Positions 56,201 to 64,000 of a DNA stretch of 64,000 nt are shown in pieces. The notes below the pieces were generated by a model. The model ran no database searches and was not told the origin of the DNA. It was given only the letters and a program-made list of their open reading frames with translations. The DNA is from Branchinecta lynchi (Eukaryota; Arthropoda; Branchiopoda; Anostraca; Branchinectidae). Made by a program: the position numbers and the translations under genes. Every line of letters begins with the position of its first letter. Positions within the stretch are counted from its first letter, which is position 1. The stretch covers positions 21,323,675 to 21,387,674 of the forward strand of contig JAKZAP010000004.1 in NCBI GenBank assembly GCA_023053575.1, written 5' to 3'.

Positions 56201-57974
56201 CTCCCCCCCCCCCCTACCTTGACTGAATCCGTCCCTAACACCAAATAACAAATCTAGGCCGCACAAGCTTGGCACTGTCGAACTTGCATCTCATTCGGTC
56301 CAACCGTTTGGTTTGTGTGCATGTCAAAACTTTCCCATGGTCGGATACAGTTCGAACGCATGTCTTACATGTCGAGTTCATAGATTCTTATCACCCATTA
56401 AGTTTTACTCGAATCAGACCACTCGTTCGCAATTTGCAGCCGTTTCCATATTTCCCTTCCCTCGCTCCACCCAAGATGCTGCCTGCAAAGTTTCGTTCTC
56501 TTAGTACATCTGGAACTATTCTAACTCGCGACTACCGGAATTCTAGGACCCCCCCCCCCACCAGAGCCCCGAAACCATCTGGCTCCGTCAGTTTCGTATA
56601 TAGGCCTAATGCATGTTCTCCCAATTAAGTTCCGTCCCAATCCCTTTGCTTTAAGCGTTTTTTTAGTTTTCCAACCCCCCCCCCTCCCCCGCAGGTATCG
56701 GACCCGATCCAGATTTGACACCGAACATCTGAGACGATAGCTCTTTCGAACTGACAAGTTGCATTTAAATCCGATCACCCGTTCAAAAGTTATGCATGCC
56801 ACTAGATTCCGGACTCCCCATCCACCCACTTCCCCCACGACGGTCGGATCGGAGAAACGACTATTCTCAAGTCAATCTGATCGGGTCCCTTACATACCTG
56901 CACAGTTCCATCGTCCTAGCACATCAAGAAGTACGCCGAACTCGCGGGATCACTAGAAGTCCGCCCCCCCCCCCTAACTCCCCCACAGTGCCCGGATCCG
57001 GTCCAGTTATGTCAATGACGTATCTAGGACTTGTGCTTTTTCTTCCCACCAAGTTTCATCCCGAACCCTCCACTCTAAGCGTTTGTCAAGATTTCCGGTT
57101 CCCTCCACCAGCTCCCCCCCCCCCCAGTGTCATCGGATCCGGTCCGGATTTAAAGTGGGACGTCTGAGACACGAGCTCATCCTAAATATCAACTTTCATC
57201 AAGATCCGACCAACCGTTCGCAAGTTAAAAATACCTCAATTTTGGCTTCCCCGTCCCTCCACCCCCACCCCCCCAGATGGTCGGATCGGGGAAGTGACTA
57301 TTTCCTATTTAATCTGGTCGGGTCCTTGACATGCTTGCCAATTTTCATTGTCCTAGCACATCAGGAAGCATCGAACTCCCGGGATCACTAGAAATTAGGA
57401 CTCACCCCCCCCCCCCAACTCCCCCAAAGTGAGCGGATCCGTTCCGGTTATGTCAGTCAGGTATCTAGGACTTGTGCTTGTTCTTTCTACCAAGTTTCAT
57501 CCGGATCTCTCCACTCTAAGCGTTTTCAAGATTTCCGTTTTCCCCTTCCAACTCCCCCCAATGTCACCGGATCCGGTCTGGATTTAAAATGGAACGTCTG
57601 AGACATGAGGTCCTTCCATATATCAAGTTTCGTTAAGATCCGATGACCCGTTCGTAAGCTAAAAATATATAATTTTTCCTAATTTTTCCGGATTCCCCGT
57701 CCCTCCACTCCCCTCAAGACCCACCCCCAAGATTCATCGGATCCGGTCCGGACTTGAAATGAGACATCTGAGACACGAGATCTTTCCAGATATCAAGTGT
57801 CATTAAGATCCGATAACCCGTTCGAAAGTTATGAATGTCCCTATTTTCCGGATTCCGCCCCCTCCCCCACGATGGTCGGATCGGGCAAGTGACTATTTCC
57901 AACTTAGTCTGGTCGGGTCCCTGATATGCCTGCGAAGTTTCATCGTCCTAGCTTGCGTGGAAGTGCCCGAACTA

Positions 57975-58250
57975 TTATTTATGTTTCTTGACAATGTCCA
58001 GGTTAATCAGGTCGAGTCCCCGATTCAATCTTTTAACAATATATACTCCCGCATTCGCTCCCTAATACATCCAATATCCCTGACAAGTTCCATTATCCTA
58101 ACTTAATGTAATTTGTTTAATTTATCCGCTTTCTCTTTCTGTTTTTTTTTTTTTTCTCTTTTTTTTCTCATACTTTTGTATTTTATTCATACTCCGCTGT
58201 TACGCAAAAAGCGGGTCATAGATAAATAAATAAAAAAAAATTAAAATACA
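57975..58250 (+). mobile_element. LINE 3' end fragment inside module element
   Basis: Non-module sequence replaces the expected 3' modules here. It ends AAAAAGCGGGTCATAGATAA then ATAAATAAAAAAAAA, matching the GGGTCATAAATAAA style of the LINE tail at 12840. Confidence 0.5.
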
Positions 58251-58325
58251 TAGAGTCTTGGCGCAGTTGGTATAGCGGTCGCTCTACAATTTAGAGATTC
58301 GTGGTTCGGTCCCGCATTTGGTAAG
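58251..58325 (+). other. tRNA-like sequence, likely SINE or pseudo-tRNA
   Basis: TCTTGGCGCAGTTGGTATAG fits the pol III A box (TRGCNNAGYNGG), and GTGGTTCGGTCCCGCA fits the B box with one change. Between them CTCT-acaattt-AGAG could be an anticodon arm, but position 33 is C instead of the invariant T. The acceptor stem is not convincing, so this is probably a tRNA-derived repeat head rather than a working tRNA. Confidence 0.4.
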
Positions 58326-58577
58326 CGCTCTTTTTGCTACGTTTCGCTCCACTTTTGCTTTATAGTTTCCGGACTCCCGGATCCGGGGAAAGTCGGATTG
58401 GGGAAATGATTAATTGTAAGGTGATCTGGTGCGGTCCCTGATTTGCCTGCCAAGTTTCATCGTCCTAGCTTATCTGGAAGTGCCCGAACTAGCAAAACCG
58501 AGACCGACAGACCGACTGACGGACAAAAATTACAATCGCTATATAGCACTTGGCCGAAGGGCAAGTGCCATAAAACC

Positions 58578-58923
58578 AGGACTAGGCCAAATAACTAGTG
58601 CCACCACCAACCCGTGTCGGTTTTCCTTTCACAGTCTCCTCTTGGTTTCACTATGTAAGTTCAACCCAGTGAGTTACAGTAGAGGTATGTTTATGTGGAC
58701 AGTTACTTTAATGTGAACAGTGCAGTTTTGGGCTAAATGGTAGAATGACGACGTAAAATACCTATTCACGTGTTTTCAAATGCCCTTAATTACCTATATT
58801 GGCTAACTGGTATAGTTAGCTTTAGACACAACAAGTGCATGAAATCCAATTTCAACAAACGTTCACATAAGCATATCTCTACTGTACATACAAAAAAATT
58901 CGCAGTGGACTCGGGGCTCCTCT
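58578..58923. other. No gene recognised (helicase intron)
   Basis: A 346-bp spacer between a module element and a MITE, within the large helicase intron. Nothing assignable. Confidence 0.35.
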
Positions 58924-60830
58924 AAAGCCGCTTTCACACGCGCGTTGAGGCTTTCACACTGAGCTACGAAACCTCTGCGTCGTGCTTGCGGTGACGCAAC
59001 GCACAGCTTACGCAGACAAATAAAACGCAACGCAAGAATAGAACTTGGTTTGCATACGCATCAGATTTTTCAGTGAAAATGGAAGTTTCTGAAGACAAAC
59101 TGGAGAAAACCTACTAACGATGAAAAACAAGAGCTGTAAGCTCATATGGCACTTGCATGGGTTAAGATGTATAGTTTGATGAAAAGTAAGTTCCGACTTT
59201 GCGGTTAAGATGCGCACTCGAAGGGAGCTAGAACTTCATTCGCAAGAAAAACCCTTGAGGCAAAAATGATAATGGGCTGATTGGGATCATGAAAATGCAT
59301 ATTTTGTTTAAAAGGTTTTTCTTACTTTGCGGTCAAGATTGTACTTTAAGGAATAATCGGATTTGGGAAGTAGCGATTTCTTAGCAAATCTTGTTGAATC
59401 TCTAATATTCTACCGAAGCTTCATCGTCCTAGCACATCTGGAAGTACCTTAACTCAAGATCACCGGAGTCCCAGATCCCCCCCTCCAACTCGGGTCAAAG
59501 TATTTACCCCCCCCCCCCCCCCCAAATAGTTGTCAGACCCGGTCCGGAAATGAAAAAGATCACCGAGAGAAATGTCCTCTGTTCAATTATTAAACTTCAC
59601 TCGAATCCGCAACCCGTTCCAAAGTTACGCAAGACTCAATATTCCGGATTCCCCCTTTTTTTTCCAAGTCAGTTTGGAAGGGTCCTGATATGCCTACCAA
59701 GTTTTCGTCGTGAAAATCCCCAAAAAAAAAATATTCTTTGAGCCCAAGCTGACTGAAACATTGTTGGAATAAAAAATCCCCCAAAAATGGAATTCCAAGA
59801 CCCCCCCCCCCCCAAGTGTCTGCATCCAGTCCAATTGTGTAAAAGATTTTCTTGGAGCAGATCTTTGTTCTTCCCAGCAAGTTTCATTCCGATCCCTCCG
59901 TTCTAACCGTTTCTCGAAATTTCCGGTCTCCCCCCCCCCCCCACCCCAACTCCCCCCGCAGTGCCCGGAGCCAATACGGTTCTGTAAATGATTTATCCAG
60001 AGCATCTGTTTGTTATTCCCACAAAGTTCCATCCCGATCTCTACAGTCTAAGCGGGCCACGTATTCCCCCCCCCCCAATAGTTGTCGGATCCGGTCCAGA
60101 TTTGAAAAAGATCACCAGAGAAATGTCCTCTGTTCAATTACTAAATTTCACTCGAATCCAGACACCCGTTCCAAAGTTACGTATTAATCAGTATTCCGGA
60201 TTCCCCTCCCTCCCTCCCCCCACGATTATCAGATCGAAGAAATTTGTATTTTCAAGTCAGTTCAATCGGGTCCCTGATATGCCTGCCAAGTTTCGTCGTG
60301 AAAATCCCCAAAACCGCCATCACCGGAATTCTGGGAAACCCCCTCCACCCCCAGTGTCCCGATCCAGTACAATTGTCTAAACGACTTATCTAGAGCAGAT
60401 GCTTGTTCTTCCCAGCAAGTTTCACTCCGATCCCCGATCCCCCCAAGATGGTCGGAATGGAAAACTGATAATTTCAAAGTTCGTTTGGTCGGGTCCCTGA
60501 TATGCCTGCCAAGTTTCTTGGTCCTAGCATATCTTGAAGTACTCTAGCTCGAAAAAGTGTGACAAAAAAACCGGACCGACCGACAGGCCGACAGACGGAA
60601 TTGTGATCGGTATATGGCACTTGAGCCAGAGGCTGCAAATGCCATAAAAACTTAGTAATGATGAAGAAACGAGAATTCAGCACAAGAAACCGAGAAAGGA
60701 AAACGTAAATACACATCCAGCGCGAAAGCTTGTCGCACAAGTGCGAAAGATACGCTACGCAACCTGTACGCAGCGCAAGATAAACGCATACGCAGTGCAT
60801 CGCAACGACGCGCCAATGTAAAAGTGGCTT
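58924..60830. mobile_element. MITE with AAAGCCGCTTTCACACG ends, interrupted
   Basis: The left end AAAGCCGCTTTCACACGCGC pairs with the reverse of the right end (AAGCCACTTTTACATTGGCG). Subterminal blocks full of GCAACGC/GCGTTGC, CTACGCA and TACGCAG mirror one another. Removing the module element at 59127-60651 leaves about 380 bp, a normal MITE size. Confidence 0.65.
59127..60651 (+). mobile_element. Module element, short subfamily, copy 3, nested in MITE
   Basis: Starts ACAAGAGCTGTAAGCTCATA and ends TATATGGCACTTGAGCC...GCTGCAAATGCCATAAAAAC. It has ACCCTTGAGGC and TGATAATGGGC-like blocks 5' and AAGTTTC(A/G)T modules with poly-C 3', then GACCGACCGACAGGCCGACA. The flanks TAACGATGAAAAAC and TAATGATGAAGAAAC are similar direct repeats, a possible target duplication. 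Confidence 0.82.
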
Positions 60831-62414
<1,584 letters not shown>

Positions 62415-62973
62415 CATGTCTGTATGTATGTATGTATTGTACATGGAAAGCCCAACGGGCCATGGTACAAAAATAGTATGCAAATCAAATACTAACTACA
62501 GATTCAACACACTTTTTGAAGACAAGAAAACTAACTACACAGTTAAACACTTTAAAAGAACAAAGACCTGTGTCTCAGCCCCACCTGAACAAACACTGCC
62601 AGGTTTTTAATAGTAGTAATTATCGAACACCCATCAGACCATTTCGCCACTCCTCATCGCCTGTCTGTCTTTGGAGCAGCTCCAACCTTAAATCATTGAG
62701 TTCCTGGCAATATGACATGAAGTGATCCACACTCTCTTCCGGGTCCCCACACATAGGGCACGAGTAAAGCCCATCTACCGCACGCTCCCTCCCCAGGTAT
62801 TTCCTTCTTGATCCCAACGGCAGAAAATTTCCCCTTAAACAAATATAAGATTTTAGCTCTTCTCTCTTAAGGCCCGCTTTAAAATACACTTCTTCACCCC
62901 ACACTCTCTCTCTTCGACTGTAAGATAATACTGATACTGATACTGATACTTTATTGTAAAACGAGACTTTCAC
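62415..62973 (-). pseudogene. LINE ORF2 C-terminus and 3' tail, minus strand
   Basis: The minus-strand frame 62973-62620 contains LYSCPMCGDPEESVDHFMSY followed by CQELNDLR. This CxxC...H....C pattern is the zinc-finger-like end of many non-LTR retrotransposon ORF2 proteins. Downstream on the same strand come CCATGGCCCGTTGGGCTTTC and AATACATACATACATAC (62475-62425), a LINE 3' end with (TACA)n tail. At the other side, ACAATAAAGTATCAGTATCA (62955-62930) is a second LINE-type tail, so two 3' ends may abut. Same sense as the helicase. Confidence 0.7.
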
Positions 62974-63088
62974 AGCATTGGATTGCCGAACTTGTCGTTT
63001 TCGTCAGGTAGGGGTCTACACTGTCATAAGTTTCGTAACAGTTAACACAAGGATGCGCAATACGTTACGCATATCTGATCTTACTTAC

Positions 63089-63289
63089 CGCTATTCGCAG
63101 CAAGGACTTCAATCATTCTTCCGGGTGTGCAGACGATAATCTCAGCGCCTCGCTTTAGCTCTGCGATCTGTTCGGATATTCCCGTTCCACCATACACGCA
63201 AACGGTGTTCAGCCCCAAGCTTTTTGTAAACTTTTTGCACTCCTTTCCAATTTGCAAGCAAAGCTCTCGAGTAGGTGCCATGATCAATG
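63089..63289 (-). CDS. DDX46: DDX46/Prp5 RNA helicase, exon with motifs Ia, GG, Ib
   Basis: 201 nt. It enters with two bases of a split codon after acceptor TTTCCAAG and leaves with one base before donor GTAAGT. It encodes [20 protein letters not shown] (PTREL, motif Ia), [20 protein letters not shown] (GG motif), [18 protein letters not shown] (TPGR, motif Ib). The [23 protein letters not shown] and AANSG strings identify DDX46 rather than other DEAD-box proteins. The preceding exon, with the Q motif and Walker A (AKTGSGKT-like), is not seen in the remaining 711 bp and probably lies beyond the window. Confidence 0.94.
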
Positions 63290-64000
63290 CTTGGAAAAAT
63301 AAGAAATCAAATTTGCTGTCCAAAAATAATGAAACAATGGTGCGAGCTAACTATAATAATTCTCTTTTCTTTCATTTTTCTCTTTTCTTTTTTATTCAAG
63401 TTCAAGTTTTCTAATTCTACACAAAAATACAAATACATGACACAAGCACTGTGGAGAACACAAATTCGAACAAGCAGTGCTTGTTAAAACTAGTCCCAAT
63501 ATAATTATGATAAGTGATTAAATTATTTAGTCCTGCCACAAACAAATCTGTATAGATTTTCACGTGCCAATGATACTGAATTTTGTTTGTTTGTAAAATT
63601 CCATTATATATTAAATTTGTCTCTCTCTCCAAAATAGTCCTGCGTTCTGAACAACGACCATAAACAACATACCCAATACACCGTGTTATTATTTATCAGC
63701 TTCTCTTCAAACTAGCTTCCCTCCCCTCCCACTTTCACCGCTCTCCCGGAACAACTGAATTTTGTTTTTAACATCGCTTTTCCGACACCTTCAGTATGCG
63801 CCACGTTAAGAACAGTCGCTGCTGCACCTGTTCCATTGATGACTATGTAACCTTTGGAACGTTCATCCTGTTTCAAGTCCAAATGTCAAGCGAAAGTCGA
63901 GCTATCTGAATCCTCGAAGGCCCCACTATTTCAAGCTTTCCAAGTCTTCCGACTCCCATCTGACTCCGCAACTTAAAAGCCGAAACATCATACGCAGTAA
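63290..64000 (-). other. Helicase upstream intron, no exon seen
   Basis: Should be intron upstream of the exon at 63089-63289. I searched both strands for a motif I exon and saw none. Small frames at 63127-63487 (plus) and 63417-63632 (minus) are not recognisable. Confidence 0.5.

Larger units (their letters stand above)
54998..58577 (+). mobile_element. Module element, long subfamily, copy 4 (in intron)
   Basis: Starts ACAAGAGCTACGAGCTCATA and ends TATAGCACTTGGCC...GGCAAGTGCCATAAAACC (hairpin kept, loop changed). The AAGTTTCATC module order follows 15902-18870 but with more substitutions, so this is an older copy. It is enlarged to 3.6 kb by a MITE at 55403-56200 and by a LINE tail plus tRNA-like sequence at about 57975-58325. 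Sits in the 7.2-kb helicase intron, antisense to the gene. Confidence 0.82.

Overview
This window is eukaryotic, almost certainly from an invertebrate animal; I cannot name the clade. Reasons: spliced protein-coding exons with GT-AG introns, a small secreted C-type lectin, abundant LINE debris, MITEs, hAT-like and Helitron-like elements, tRNA-like sequences and one 100-N assembly gap. There are no bacterial gene blocks. Genes are sparse and most of the sequence is transposable-element derived; nearly all small open frames are chance frames inside repeats.

Genes. (1) Four internal exons of a DDX46/Prp5-type DEAD-box RNA helicase lie on the minus strand (63289-63089, 62143-62061, 54874-54677, 51568-51374). 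They join in phase and carry motifs Ia, GG, Ib, DEAD, SAT and IV. The exons before (motif Q, Walker A) and after (motifs V and VI) are not visible. (2) A complete 152-residue secreted C-type lectin-like protein lies on the plus strand (39444-39902) in a single coding exon, with a good splice acceptor 5 nt before the ATG.

Repeats by region. 0-10 kb: a LINE tail, MITEs (one family as an inverted pair), a foldback-like element whose inverted ends are minisatellites, and a decayed LINE reverse transcriptase (7.4-8.7 kb). 10-19 kb: two copies of a large non-coding 'AAGTTTCATC-module' element, and a near-perfect hairpin with 63-64 bp arms. 19-24 kb: a cluster of palindrome-rich MITEs. 25.2-29.1 kb: a Helitron-like element (asymmetric inverted ends, terminal hairpin, CTAG) carrying four large tandem units. 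29.7-32.6 kb: a minus-strand copy of the module element. 33.1-37.0 kb: a three-layer nest, a hAT-like element inside a GGGATCCC-ended element inside another hAT-like element, with 8-bp target duplications at the inner and outer layers. 40.5-46.6 kb: further MITEs, a second GGGATCCC element, the gap, a LINE endonuclease ORF split by two MITEs, and a LINE RT end cut by a module element. 46.6-48.9 kb: another module element. 51-64 kb: the helicase, whose introns are swollen by three more module elements, MITEs and LINE fragments.

The most unusual feature is the module-element family: seven copies of 1.5-3.6 kb with no protein-coding capacity that I can see. They are built from about 110-150 bp modules starting AAGTTTCATC, followed by a GACAGACCGAC-type tract and a terminal 12-bp hairpin. 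A second family with unrelated ends (GGGATCCC) shows the same layout, suggesting a shared mechanism or origin.
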